A stretch of DNA of 40,486 nucleotides, taken from NCBI GenBank assembly GCA_028290945.1, contig JAQGIV010000022.1, forward strand, positions 1 to 40,486, in the 5' to 3' direction. The translations under genes and the position numbers were made by a program. The stretch's first letter is position 1; every line of letters starts with the position of its first letter. Under the pieces are notes generated by a model. It worked only from the letters and a program-made list of their open reading frames with translations. It had not been told where the DNA came from and did no database searches. Below, piece by piece: positions 1 through 8,561 of this stretch. Source of the DNA: Phenylobacterium sp. Lineage in GTDB: Bacteria; Pseudomonadota; Alphaproteobacteria; Caulobacterales; Caulobacteraceae.

Positions 1-381
1 CTGCGCGTCGTCCAGCGTCAGCTCCAGCGCCTCGCGCAGCAGCCGGAGCGCCGCGCCCGCGTCGGAGGAGCCGCCGCCCAGCCCCGCGGCGACCGGCAGC
101 CGCTTGGTGAGCGCCAGGCCGAACGGCGCCACCGGCCGTCGCGCGGCCGCGATCAGCGCGCGGGCCGCCCGCAGCACCAGGTTGTCGTCGGCCTCGCCCA
201 GCTGGCGGGCGAAGGGGCCGTTCACGCGCAGCTCCAGCGCCTCGGCCTCATAGGCCATGACCTCGTCGCCCACGTCGGCGAAGGCCATCAGGCTGCAGAT
301 CGGATGGTCGCCGTCGGCGCCCGGCGCGCCGACGTGCAGGAACAGGTTGACCTTGGCCGGCGCGAAGGCGGCCTTCGCCAT
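1..381 (-). CDS. ispE: 4-diphosphocytidyl-2-C-methyl-D-erythritol kinase (partial, C-terminus outside window)
   Basis: IspE phosphorylates CDP-methylerythritol with ATP in the MEP isoprenoid pathway in the cytosol. The 127 visible residues begin MAKAAFAPAKVNLFLHVG, the typical IspE opening (PAKVNL), and contain the GHMP-kinase ATP loop PVAAGLGGGSSDAG at about residues 96-109. The ATG at 381 is the natural start for this opening. The gene runs off the left edge, so only the N-terminal half of the usual ~280-300 residues is present. The upstream TPR lipoprotein gene ends 5 bp before this ATG, so the two are probably co-transcribed. Family assignment is secure from the motifs. Confidence 0.95.
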   Translation of the reverse strand, partial: MAKAAFAPAKVNLFLHVGAPGADGDHPICSLMAFADVGDEVMAYEAEALELRVNGPFARQLGEADDNLVLRAARALIAAARRPVAPFGLALTKRLPVAAGLGGGSSDAGAALRLLREALELTLDDAQ

Positions 382-386
382 GGCGG

Positions 387-2078
387 CTAGTGCTCGGCGA
401 GCTTCTGGACCGGGCGGTCCGGACCGGCGGGCGAGGCGATCTTGGCCTCGGCGTCGGCCTTGATCTTGTCGTCGGGGTTCAGGGTCAGCACGCGGCGCCA
501 CTGGAACAGCGCCTCGTCGCGGCGGCCCACCTTCCAGTAGGCGTCGCCCAGGTGGTTGTTGATCTCCGGATCGCCGGCGTCCAGCTCGACGGCTTCCTCG
601 AGCTTCTCGGTCGCCTTCTTGAAGTCGCCCAGCCGGAAATAGGCCCAGCCGAGGCTGTCCACCATGGCGCCGGAGCGCGGGTCGGAGGCCACCGCCTTCT
701 CGACCATGCCCATGGCCTCCTTGAGGTGCTCGCCGCGGTCGATCCAGGAATAGCCCAGGTAGTTGAGCAGCTCCGGCTCGTCCGGCTGGGCGACCAGCGC
801 CGCCTTCAGGTCGGTCTCCGCCTCGGGCCAGCGGCCGATGCGGTGGTAGGCCACCCCGCGGGCGTAGAGCAGCCGCCAGTCGGGCGTCTTGCGGTCCTTG
901 ATCAGGCTCGAGAGGATGTCGGCGGATTCGGCGAACTTCTCGTCGGCGCGCAGCAGGTCGGCGAGCGTCAGGCGGCCCTCCTCCTGGCCGGCGGCGGCGG
1001 CGGCGCGCGCCAGCTTCAGGGCGGTCTCCTTGTCGCCGGCGTTCTGGTAGGTCCAGGCGAGCTTGGACTGGGCGGCGGCGAACTCCAGCGAGCCCGGCTT
1101 GACCATGCCGTAGGCCAGGCGGGCGCTGACGTTGTCGTTGCCCGAGGACATCAGGTCGCCGACCATCACCCAGGCCTCGTCGCGCTCGGGATCGAGCTTC
1201 AGGGCGAGCCGCAGGTAGGCGAGCGCGAACTGGGTCTGCTTGGCCGAGGTCATCATCGCCGCCGGCGTCAGCAGCGCCAGCGCGGCGCCCTGCTTGATGG
1301 TCGGCGCCGGCGGCGCGGACTTGCCGGCCGCGACGCGCGCGCGGGCCGCCTTCACGGCGACGCTGGAGGGTTCCTGGGCCAGTGCGGCGTCATAGAGCGC
1401 CTGGGCGTCGGCCCGCCGGCCGCGCCGCTCCAGGAAGGCGCCGTAGGCCACGGTGGCGGTCTCGTTGCGGGCGCCCGCCGACAGGGCCGCCTTATAGTCG
1501 GTCTCCGCCTCGTCGAAGCGCCGCGCGCGCTCATAGAGCAGCGCCTGACCGAGCCCGCCGAAATAGGCCACGATCCGGTCGCCGCGCGCCTCGGGCCGGA
1601 CCAGGGAATTGTCGACGTCGCCGACTTCCGCCGCGGCCCAGGGAGCCAGCAGGGCGGCGGCGGCCTTGTGCGGGAAGGCGATCTGGTCGCCGGCCAGCAG
1701 CGCATAGGCGTCCTTGCCGCGGCCGTCGGCGATCGCCTTGACCGCCACCGTCAGCTTGCCGAGCCGTTTGGTGGATTCGGAATCCTGGTCGCCGGAGGGG
1801 GCCAGCGCCGCGGCCCGGTCGATGTCGCCGGCCAGCAGGGCCGCGGTGAACGCCCGCTCCGAGACCAGGGCGTCGTTGCCGGTGAGCGTCCGCGCCTGGT
1901 CGAAATACTTGGCCGCGGCTGCGCTGCGGCCCTCGTTCAGCGCCGCTTCGCCGGCCAGGAACCGGCCGTAGGGCGACAGGATCGGGGCGTCTGCGGTCTG
2001 CACGACCTGGGGCGGCGCGGTGGCGCATCCGGCCAGGAGGATCAGCGGGGCGGCGGCGAGGAGCAGGCTTGAGCGCAT
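387..2078 (-). CDS. TPR-repeat lipoprotein
   Basis: This 563-residue protein has a lipoprotein signal peptide with lipobox LAGC and the modified Cys at residue 18, so it is predicted to be membrane-anchored on the periplasmic side. The rest is alpha-helical and reads as many tetratricopeptide repeats, clearest in the C-terminal third (for example AYWKVGRRDEALFQWRRVL). TPR arrays are protein-binding scaffolds; the partner cannot be told from sequence. It lies 5 bp upstream of ispE and about 54 bp downstream of the ETF-QO gene, all on the same strand, suggesting one transcription unit. The large ORFs on the opposite strand here are GC shadows. The function beyond scaffold is unknown. Confidence 0.9.
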   Translation of the reverse strand: MRSSLLLAAAPLILLAGCATAPPQVVQTADAPILSPYGRFLAGEAALNEGRSAAAAKYFDQARTLTGNDALVSERAFTAALLAGDIDRAAALAPSGDQDSESTKRLGKLTVAVKAIADGRGKDAYALLAGDQIAFPHKAAAALLAPWAAAEVGDVDNSLVRPEARGDRIVAYFGGLGQALLYERARRFDEAETDYKAALSAGARNETATVAYGAFLERRGRRADAQALYDAALAQEPSSVAVKAARARVAAGKSAPPAPTIKQGAALALLTPAAMMTSAKQTQFALAYLRLALKLDPERDEAWVMVGDLMSSGNDNVSARLAYGMVKPGSLEFAAAQSKLAWTYQNAGDKETALKLARAAAAAGQEEGRLTLADLLRADEKFAESADILSSLIKDRKTPDWRLLYARGVAYHRIGRWPEAETDLKAALVAQPDEPELLNYLGYSWIDRGEHLKEAMGMVEKAVASDPRSGAMVDSLGWAYFRLGDFKKATEKLEEAVELDAGDPEINNHLGDAYWKVGRRDEALFQWRRVLTLNPDDKIKADAEAKIASPAGPDRPVQKLAEH

Positions 2079-2132
2079 GGGTCGACCTTCGGCGGATATC
2101 GTGGCCGCCGCAAGGCGGCTGAATCGCGCGCC

Positions 2133-3791
2133 TCACATGTTGGGATAGTTGGGTCCATCCCCGCCTTGCGGCGTCGTCCAGTTGATGTTCTGCGACGGGT
2201 CTTTGATGTCGCAGGTCTTGCAGTGGACGCAGTTCTGGAAATTGATCTGGAACCGCGGGTTCTGGCCCTTGTCGTCGTAGAGCACCTCGTAGACGCCGGC
2301 CGGGCAGTAGAGCCTCGCCGGCTCCCCGAAGCGCGGCAGGTTGATCTCGATCGGGATCGCCGGATCCTTGAGCTTCAGGTGCGCCGGCTGGTTCTCGTCG
2401 TGGTTGGTGTTCGACAGGAAGACCGATGAGAGCTTGTCGAAGCTCAGCACCCCGTCGGGCTTCGGATAGACGATCGGTTCGTAGTCCTTGGCCAGGCCGG
2501 TGGACTCCGCGTCGGTCTTGCCGTGCTTCAGGGTCCCGAACAGCGAGAAGCCGTTCAGCCGGGTGGTGAACATCTCGATGAGGCCCAGCCCGTTGCCGAC
2601 GATGGTCCCGTACTTCGACCACAGCGGCTTGATGTTGCGGACGGTGTGCAGCTCTTTGCGCACCCAGGAGGCCTGGTAGGCCTGTTCGTATTCCACCAGC
2701 TCATCGCCCGAGCGGCCGGCCTGGATGGCCGCGAAGGCCGCTTCGGCGGCCATCATGCCGCTCTTCATGGCGTTGTGGCTGCCCTTGATGCGCGGCAGGT
2801 TCACGAAGCCGGCGCTGTCGCCCAGCAGCACGCCGCCGGGGAAATACAGTTTCGGCACCGACTGGAAGCCGCCCTCGGAGATGGCGCGGGCGCCGTAGGC
2901 GATGCGCTTGCCGCCCTCCAGGTACTTGGCGACCTCCGAGTGGTGCTTCATCCGCTGGAACTCGTCGAACGGCGAGAGCCAGGGGTTCTTGTAGTTCAGG
3001 TGCACCACGAAGCCGATCGCCACGTAGTGGTCGCCGAAGTGGTACATGAAGCTGCCGCCGCCGGTCTTGTCGTCCAGCGGCCAGCCCAGGGTGTGGACCA
3101 CCAGGCCCGGCACGAAGCAGGCGTCCGGCACCTGCCACAGCTCCTTGATGCCGATGCCGTACTTCTCGGGCTCGCGGCCGTCGTTGAGGCCGAACTTGCC
3201 CTTCAGCGCCTTGGCCAGGGAGCCTCGGACGCCCTCGCCGATCATGGTGTATTTGGCGTGCAGCTCGACGCCCGGCTGGTAGTCGGGGCCCTTGTTGCCG
3301 TCCTTGTCGATGCCGAACACGCCGGCCACGACGCCCTTCACCGAGCCGTCGGCGTTCCACACCAGGTCGGAGGCGGCCATGCCGGGATAGATCTCGACGC
3401 CGAGCCCTTCGGCCTGCTGCGCCATCCAGCGGCAGACGTTGCCCAGCGAGGCCACGTAGTTGCCCTTGTTGTGCACGTAGGAGGGCATCGGCCACAGCGG
3501 GATGTCGAGGCTGCCCTGCGGCCCGAGCAGCAGGTACTTCTCCTCGGAGACCGGGGTTTCCAGCGGCGCGCCCAGCTCTTTCCAGTTGGGGATCAGCTCG
3601 GAGATGCCCTTGGGGTCGATCACCGCGCCCGAGAGGATGTGGGCGCCCACCTCGGAGCCCTTCTCCAGCACCGCCACGGAGATGTTCGGGCTGAGCTGCT
3701 TCAGGCGGATCGCCGCGGCGAGGCCCGAGGGTCCGGCGCCGACGATGACCACGTCGTACTCCATGGACTCGCGTTCAACGGCTTCGCTCAT
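2133..3791 (-). CDS. Electron transfer flavoprotein-ubiquinone oxidoreductase
   Basis: ETF-QO passes electrons from electron-transfer flavoprotein, reduced by acyl-CoA dehydrogenases, to ubiquinone at the inner membrane. The 552-residue length is normal for the family. An FAD-binding dinucleotide fold starts at residues 18-23 (GAGPSG). The C-terminal ferredoxin-like domain has four Cys at about 496, 521, 524 and 527 (C...CVHCKTC), fitting the single [4Fe-4S] cluster. ATG at 3791 is preceded by a GAGGGAG ribosome-binding site. An acyl-CoA ligase and an acyl-CoA dehydrogenase elsewhere in this window are the type of fatty-acid enzymes this protein would serve, although they are not linked to it. 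Confidence 0.96.
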   Translation of the reverse strand: MSEAVERESMEYDVVIVGAGPSGLAAAIRLKQLSPNISVAVLEKGSEVGAHILSGAVIDPKGISELIPNWKELGAPLETPVSEEKYLLLGPQGSLDIPLWPMPSYVHNKGNYVASLGNVCRWMAQQAEGLGVEIYPGMAASDLVWNADGSVKGVVAGVFGIDKDGNKGPDYQPGVELHAKYTMIGEGVRGSLAKALKGKFGLNDGREPEKYGIGIKELWQVPDACFVPGLVVHTLGWPLDDKTGGGSFMYHFGDHYVAIGFVVHLNYKNPWLSPFDEFQRMKHHSEVAKYLEGGKRIAYGARAISEGGFQSVPKLYFPGGVLLGDSAGFVNLPRIKGSHNAMKSGMMAAEAAFAAIQAGRSGDELVEYEQAYQASWVRKELHTVRNIKPLWSKYGTIVGNGLGLIEMFTTRLNGFSLFGTLKHGKTDAESTGLAKDYEPIVYPKPDGVLSFDKLSSVFLSNTNHDENQPAHLKLKDPAIPIEINLPRFGEPARLYCPAGVYEVLYDDKGQNPRFQINFQNCVHCKTCDIKDPSQNINWTTPQGGDGPNYPNM

Positions 3792-4045
3792 GCCCCAGGC
3801 TCCCTCGTACGCGGGTTTGCAGGCGCCCGCGGGTGTTGGGGACTTATCGGGATGTCACGCCGGGGCGGTCAAGCAAAACCCCCAAAGCGAAAGTCGGCCT
3901 TTTCCAAGCCTCAGCCGCCAACAGCGCAGTTTGGCCCTTTCATCTCGCGGCCTTGAAAAGCCGCCGGCGCCGATCATCATCGTTCGCCCTTGAATGGGCC
4001 AACGGCTAAGCTCATGCGTTGAACGTCCTGCGGGGCGGTCCAGAC

Positions 4046-5098
4046 ATGGCCGAGGCGGGGCGCGGAGACGGCGTGAGCGAGACCAGCGAAGTTCCGACGC
4101 GGCGGCCGTCGCCGGCGGTCAGCCTCGACTTCGGGGCGGTGTTCGAGGCCTCGCCCGGCCCCATGCTGCTGATCGCGGCCGACCCGCCGCGCTTCACCAT
4201 GGTGGCGGTCAACCCGGCCCACGCCGGCGCCTTCCGCACGACGCCGCAGGAGCTGGTGGGCTTCGGCGTGCTGGAGGTGTTCCCGCAGGACCCCGACCCG
4301 ATCACCGCGGCCTTCGTGGAGACCATCCGCAATTCGCTGAACCGCGCCCACGCCACCGGCCAGCCCGACGAGATGCCGGTGCAACCCTATGCCGTGGTGG
4401 GTGCCGACGGCGAGCCGGAGGAACGCTACTGGGGCGCCACCCAGACGCCGATCTTCGGGCCGGGCGGGACCGTCACCCACATCCTCTCCACCGTCCGCGA
4501 CGCCACCGCCGAGGTGAAGGAGCGCCAGGCCACCGAGGCCCGGGCGCTGCTGATGCGCGAGGTGGACCACCGCGCCCGCAACGCGCTCACCGTCGTGCAG
4601 TCCATCGTGCGCCTGACCGAAGCCGCCACCATCGTGGCCTTCAAGGCCGTGGTGCAGGGCCGCGTCGAGGCCCTGGCCCGCGCCCAGACCTCGCTGGCTC
4701 GCCGCAAGTGGGAGGGCGCCTTCCTGAAGGACGTGGTCGAGGCCGAGCTGGCGGCGCTGGCCTTCCCCGGCGCCTGCCGCGTCTCCGGACCCCTCACCCT
4801 GCTGCCGCCCGAGCAGGTGCAGTCGATGAGCATGGTGCTGCACGAGCTGGCCACCAATGCGGTGAAGTACGGGGCGCTGTCGACGGCCGCCGGCCTGGTC
4901 ACCATCGCCTGGCGCGCCGACGGGGCCGAGCGGCTGATCCTGACCTGGTGCGAACAGGGCGGCCCGCCGGTGACCGCGCCGAAGAAGAGCGGCTTCGGCT
5001 CACGGCTGATCCGCAGGCTCGCCCGCCAGCTGGGCGGTGAGGCCCGCTATCACTGGCGGCCCGAAGGGCTCTGCGTCGACCTGACCGCCGCGCGCTAG
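4046..5098 (+). CDS. HWE-family sensor histidine kinase with N-terminal PAS domain
   Basis: A soluble sensor kinase with no membrane segment. Residues about 28-155 form a PAS-like sensor (FGAVFEASPGPMLLI ... ATQTPIFGPGGTVTHIL). The phosphoacceptor box is REVDHRARNALTVVQ with His175. The N box is HELATNAVKYG with His267 and the G1 region has W301-C-E303. The N-box His together with WxE are the hallmarks of the HWE kinase family. No response regulator is adjacent, so it is an orphan. Start choice is uncertain: ATG 4046 is used here, but a GTG at 4073 has a better ribosome-binding site (GGAG) and a TTG at 4019 is also in frame. It is divergent from the ETF-QO gene. Confidence 0.9.
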   Translation: MAEAGRGDGVSETSEVPTRRPSPAVSLDFGAVFEASPGPMLLIAADPPRFTMVAVNPAHAGAFRTTPQELVGFGVLEVFPQDPDPITAAFVETIRNSLNRAHATGQPDEMPVQPYAVVGADGEPEERYWGATQTPIFGPGGTVTHILSTVRDATAEVKERQATEARALLMREVDHRARNALTVVQSIVRLTEAATIVAFKAVVQGRVEALARAQTSLARRKWEGAFLKDVVEAELAALAFPGACRVSGPLTLLPPEQVQSMSMVLHELATNAVKYGALSTAAGLVTIAWRADGAERLILTWCEQGGPPVTAPKKSGFGSRLIRRLARQLGGEARYHWRPEGLCVDLTAAR

Positions 5099-5126
5099 TC
5101 GCAATCTCGGCCCAGAATGTCGGAAG

Positions 5127-5162
5127 CCCGGCGCCGCCTTCGTCCTTCGGACGTGCGCCGGG
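5127..5162 (+). terminator. Strong hairpin, possible terminator after the HWE kinase gene
   Basis: About 28 bp after the kinase stop codon an 8-bp outer stem (CCCGGCGC / GCGCCGGG) encloses an inner 5-bp stem (CGTCC-TTC-GGACG). No U tract follows, so intrinsic termination is only a possibility. It separates the kinase gene from the YCII-like gene. Confidence 0.45.
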
Positions 5163-5214
5163 CGGTCGCCGCCCATCTGCGGTGCGAACACGAACAGCCG
5201 ATCGGGAGAAGACC

Positions 5215-5553
5215 ATGGCGAAGTTCTTGGCGGTCTACACGGGCGAACCCAGCGCGGGCCCACCGCCCGACATGGACCAGAACGCGCTCGCCGCCGGCAT
5301 GGCCGCCTGGGGCAAGTGGATGGAGACCCACGCGGCGAGCATTGTCGATACGGGCGGACCGCTCGGCAAGACCAAGAAGGTTTCGGCCGCGGGCGTCAGC
5401 GACGTGAGCAACAATCTCGCCGGCTATGTGGTCCTGGAGGCTGACAGCCACGAGGCCGCGGCGCGCATGTTCGAGGGCCATCCCCACTTCACCATCTTCC
5501 CCGGCGATGGGGTCGAGATCATGCCGGTCCTGGCGATCCCGGGCGCCGGCTAG
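5215..5553 (+). CDS. YCII-related domain protein
   Basis: A 112-residue cytosolic protein of the YCII-related/DGPF group (dimeric alpha-beta barrel), beginning MAKFLAVYTGEP with the pattern GxWGKWMETH, a central PLGKTKKV and a C-terminal hydrophobic strand (GVEIMPVLAIP). Proteins like this are often annotated as YCII-like, but their reaction is generally not known. ATG 5215 is chosen over an upstream alternative start at 5182 because GGGAGAAG lies just before it. The next gene, a uracil-DNA glycosylase, starts 40 bp downstream on the same strand; no functional link is evident. Confidence 0.8.
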   Translation: MAKFLAVYTGEPSAGPPPDMDQNALAAGMAAWGKWMETHAASIVDTGGPLGKTKKVSAAGVSDVSNNLAGYVVLEADSHEAAARMFEGHPHFTIFPGDGVEIMPVLAIPGAG

Positions 5554-5593
5554 GCCACTAACGATCAGGGATCGGGGATGCTAGGTTCGCCTC

Positions 5594-6415
5594 GTGCCGA
5601 ACCCCGATCCCACCGAGCGCCAGTGCGCCGAGAGCCTGCTCGCCTTCTGGGCGGACGGCGGGGTCGACGCCATGCTGCTGGACGAGCCCGTCGACCGCAT
5701 CGCGGCCGGCAAGGTCGCGCCGCCCCCGGCGCCGGCCCGCAAGGCCGCGGCCGCCCCTGTCGCGCGTCCCGCCGCCGGCCAGCCGGACATCGCCGCCGCC
5801 GTCGCCCAGGCCCAGGCGCTCGCCGCCGCGGCCGATAGCCTGGAAGCCCTGAAGGACGCCATCGCCGGCTTCGACGGCTGCCCGATCAAGTTCGAGGGCG
5901 CCGCCCGCCAGTCGGTGTTCTACCGTGGCCGCGAGGACGCCCCGGTGATGATCGTCGGCGAGGGCCCCGGCGCGGAGGAGGACGCCCAGGGCCTGCCCTT
6001 CGTCGGCCGCGCCGGCCAGCTGCTGGACCGGATGCTGGCCGCGGCCGGCCTCACCGACCGGGTGCTGATCACCAACACCGTCTTCTGGCGCCCGCCCGGC
6101 AACCGCACGCCGACGCCCTTCGAACAGGCGATCTGCGCGCCCTTCGTGGAGCGCACCGCGGCCCTGCTGAAGCCGAAGATCCTGCTGCTGGTCGGCGGCG
6201 CCTCGGCCAAGGCCATGCTGAAGAAGGACGAAGGTATCCTCTCCATGCGCGGCCGCTGGTTCGAGTGGCGCTCGGCCGACGGATCGCTGGAGATTCCGGC
6301 CCTGCCGACCCTGCATCCGGCCTTCCTGCTGCGCCAGCCTGCGGCGAAGAAGCGCGCGTGGGCGGACCTGCTGACCCTCACGGAGAGGCTTGATCGTCCG
6401 GAGCGGCCAAGCTAG
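5594..6415 (+). CDS. Uracil-DNA glycosylase, family 4-like
   Basis: Base-excision repair enzyme that removes uracil from DNA. The 273-residue protein has a low-complexity Ala/Pro-rich N-terminal segment (about 35-85), then the glycosylase fold: motif A GEGPGAEED at 122-130, PFVGRAGQLLDRM, ITNTVFWRPPGNR at 159-171, and the C-terminal HPAFLL at 241-246. Family 4 enzymes usually hold a [4Fe-4S] cluster with four Cys, but only Cys11, Cys96 and Cys181 occur here, so a canonical cluster is not supported. Similar cluster-poor versions seem common in alphaproteobacteria (from memory). The start is a GTG at 5594 with a weak ribosome-binding site, so the exact N-terminus is uncertain. Confidence 0.9.
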   Translation: MPNPDPTERQCAESLLAFWADGGVDAMLLDEPVDRIAAGKVAPPPAPARKAAAAPVARPAAGQPDIAAAVAQAQALAAAADSLEALKDAIAGFDGCPIKFEGAARQSVFYRGREDAPVMIVGEGPGAEEDAQGLPFVGRAGQLLDRMLAAAGLTDRVLITNTVFWRPPGNRTPTPFEQAICAPFVERTAALLKPKILLLVGGASAKAMLKKDEGILSMRGRWFEWRSADGSLEIPALPTLHPAFLLRQPAAKKRAWADLLTLTERLDRPERPS

Positions 6416-6481
6416 CCCTTAGGCGGGGACTTCAAGAGCGAGCCGCGGGACCGGTCGGGGTCGCGGCATCCGGGAGACGGC

Positions 6482-8104
6482 ATGACGCTGAAGAAGCGCC
6501 TGCAGGTCGGGGCGATGAGCCTGATCTGCGCAGCCGCCATGGCCGCACACGCCGCGGCCGAGACCCCTTCCGCCCCATCTTCGGCCCTGTCGTCGGATGA
6601 CGCCGAGCGCTACGTCGCCGCCTTCCGCGACGTGGAGCGCGGCGACTTCATCGACGCCCAGGTGCATGCGGCCGACATCAAGGACAAGTCGCTGCTGGGC
6701 TACCTGTCGTTCCGCCAGCTGATGCACCCCACCGCCCACAAGGCGGCCTTCGACGAGCTGTCGAGCTGGCTGGCCAAGTTCCGCGACCTGCCGGTGGCCG
6801 AGCGCATCTTCGCTCTGGCCGCCAAGCGCAAGCCCAGCCTGGCCGCCGATCCGCCGCAGCCGACCTTGCTGATCGGCGCCGACGCCGCCCGCGCCGCCGG
6901 CCCGCCGGTGTCCGACAGCGCCCAGAAGGTGCGCGACGCCTACTATGCCGGCGACCTGCGCCGCGCGCTGGAGCTCGCGCCGGCCGCCGGCGAGCGGTTC
7001 GTGGCCGGCCTCGCCGCCTGGCGGCTCAGGGCCTTCGACCAGGCCGAGAGCCATTTCTCCGCCCTGGCCCGCGACGAGACCCAGGATGCCTGGGCCCGCG
7101 CCGCCGGCGCCTTCTGGGCCGCGCGCGCCGCCGAGCAGCTGGGCGAGGCTGACCACGCCAGGAGCTTCCTGCGCGCCGCCGCCCAAAGCTCCGACACCTT
7201 CTACGGCATGATCGCCGAGCGGCGGCTGCGGCTGACATCCGGCGCGCCGGCCGCCCCGCCCTCCATCGACAGCCTGATCCGCGCCGCCTACCGGATGCCG
7301 GCTCCAGAAGTCGCCGCCTTCATGCGCGAGAACGACCGCGCCCATCGCGCCGCGGCGCTGGCCCAGATCGGCCGGCTGCAGGAGTGCGGCCAGGAGCTGC
7401 GCGCCGGCCTGGCCCTGGCCCGCAGCGAGGACGAGCGCGCCCGCTGGGCCAAGCTCGCCGACGTCCTGGGCGTCGGGTCCGAGGAACCGGTCGCCGGCTC
7501 CGCCAGGCGCATCCGCGCCTCGCTGGACTATCCGATACCCGACCTGCAACCGCGCGCCGGCTTCACCCTCGACCGGGCCCTGGTCTACGCCATCGTCCGC
7601 CAGGAGAGCGGCTTCAACCCCGACGCGGTCTCGCCCAAGGGCGCCGTCGGCCTGATGCAGCTGATGCCGGAGTCCGCGGCCCGCGCCGCCGGCGACGACA
7701 AGCTGAAGTCCGACACCAGCCCGCTGTTCGATCCGTCCTACAACCTGCGGGTCGGCCAGGACTACCTGACCTGGCTGATGGAGCGCGGGACGGGCTACGA
7801 CATCCTGAAGGTGGTCGCCGCCTACAACGGCGGGCCGGGCCTGGTGGCCAAGACGGCCCAGGCGGTGGGCGCCGAGGCCGACGACCTGCTGCTGATCGAG
7901 AGCATTCCGGCGTTTGAGACGCGGGCTTACGTGCAGAAGGTCGTCGCGGCGTATTGGACCTATCGCCAGCTGTTCGGCCAGGAGACCAAGACGCTGGACG
8001 CCCTGGCCACCGGCGCCCGCGAGATCGACACCCGCCTCGACCTAGCCAATGCGGGGCGCACCGCCCAGCTCGCGACGCAGCCGCTTCAGGTCGGGATGCG
8101 CTAG
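6482..8104 (+). CDS. Periplasmic lytic transglycosylase (SLT family)
   Basis: A 540-residue murein lytic transglycosylase that would cleave the MurNAc-GlcNAc bond in peptidoglycan. It has a signal peptide (about residues 1-27, ending AAHAAAE), a long helical superhelix-type middle (about 40-340) and a C-terminal SLT domain: IVRQESGFNPDAVSPKGAVG with catalytic Glu375, GLMQLMP, and VVAAYNGGPG. This layout matches the Slt70 type. ATG at 6482 is preceded by GGGAGACGGC. The last 63 bp overlap, tail to tail, the end of a glycosyltransferase-like gene on the opposite strand. Confidence 0.94.
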   Translation: MTLKKRLQVGAMSLICAAAMAAHAAAETPSAPSSALSSDDAERYVAAFRDVERGDFIDAQVHAADIKDKSLLGYLSFRQLMHPTAHKAAFDELSSWLAKFRDLPVAERIFALAAKRKPSLAADPPQPTLLIGADAARAAGPPVSDSAQKVRDAYYAGDLRRALELAPAAGERFVAGLAAWRLRAFDQAESHFSALARDETQDAWARAAGAFWAARAAEQLGEADHARSFLRAAAQSSDTFYGMIAERRLRLTSGAPAAPPSIDSLIRAAYRMPAPEVAAFMRENDRAHRAAALAQIGRLQECGQELRAGLALARSEDERARWAKLADVLGVGSEEPVAGSARRIRASLDYPIPDLQPRAGFTLDRALVYAIVRQESGFNPDAVSPKGAVGLMQLMPESAARAAGDDKLKSDTSPLFDPSYNLRVGQDYLTWLMERGTGYDILKVVAAYNGGPGLVAKTAQAVGAEADDLLLIESIPAFETRAYVQKVVAAYWTYRQLFGQETKTLDALATGAREIDTRLDLANAGRTAQLATQPLQVGMR

Positions 8105-8482
8105 GGCGCTCGCCTTGGTCCGGCCGATCAGCACGCCGAACGGCGCCCGCCTGAGGAAGCTGCCGCCGTCGCCGATCAGCACGGCCTCCCGCCCGCCGCC
8201 CCGCAGGTGCAGGCTGAGCGCCTCCACCCAGCCGAGCCTCGGGCGGTAGTCCGCGGCGATCACCAGCAGCAGCTCCGACTTCGCCGTCTTCGCCGCCTCC
8301 CGGACGCTGGGCGCCAGCTCCGCCCCGGTCTCCTCGCGCAGCACTTCCAGCAGGTCCTGCGGCCCGCCGCCGGCGATGGTCACCTCGCGCACCAGCCCCT
8401 CCACGGCGGCCGAGGTCAGCACCGCCAGGATCCCCGGCAGCCGCTCCCCCTCGTCCGTCGCTTCGACGATCACCGACAACAT
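8042..8482 (-). CDS. Small glycosyltransferase-like protein
   Basis: A 146-residue protein starting MLSVIVEATDEGERL, the opening strand of family 2 (GT-A) glycosyltransferases (SVIVxxxNExxxL). The later segment (ELLLVIAADYRPRLGWVEAL) resembles the strand leading to the metal-binding acidic motif, but a clear DxD is missing, so it may be a degenerate or non-catalytic relative. ATG 8482 is chosen, with CAGGAG 12 nt upstream; an in-frame TTG at 8518 would add 12 residues. Its stop lies inside the lytic transglycosylase gene (63-bp antisense overlap). The SOS box at 8523-8537 lies upstream of it too, so joint LexA control is possible. Confidence 0.65.
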   Translation of the reverse strand: MLSVIVEATDEGERLPGILAVLTSAAVEGLVREVTIAGGGPQDLLEVLREETGAELAPSVREAAKTAKSELLLVIAADYRPRLGWVEALSLHLRGGGREAVLIGDGGSFLRRAPFGVLIGRTKASALAHPDLKRLRRELGGAPRIG

Positions 8483-8522
8483 GGCCGCGACCTGCTCCTG
8501 ACCTGCGGGCGCGGTCAATAGA

Positions 8523-8537
8523 GTTCTTGTTTTGTTC
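8523..8537. promoter_or_regulatory. SOS box (LexA site), GTTC-N7-GTTC
   Basis: The sequence GTTC-TTGTTTT-GTTC is an exact match to the alphaproteobacterial LexA operator GTTC-N7-GTTC. It sits in the divergent region between the glycosyltransferase-like gene (ATG at 8482, minus strand) and the radical SAM gene (GTG at 8562, plus strand), 24 bp before the latter. The spacer is AT-rich in a very GC-rich region, as expected for a promoter. The likely target is the radical SAM gene; LexA binding itself is inferred. Confidence 0.75.
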
Positions 8538-8561
8538 CTAGCAGACCGCTAGCGTCGTCCG

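Noticed and set aside
390..2072. Long open frame on the plus strand opposite the TPR lipoprotein
   Set aside because: It mirrors the codon structure of the real gene, with low-complexity Gly/Arg/Val/Leu-rich content and no recognisable domain; a GC shadow. The same applies to the long antisense frames at 2523-3956, 10172-11473, 23521-25923, 26693-28987, 32882-34162, 36155-37750 and 39214-40485.
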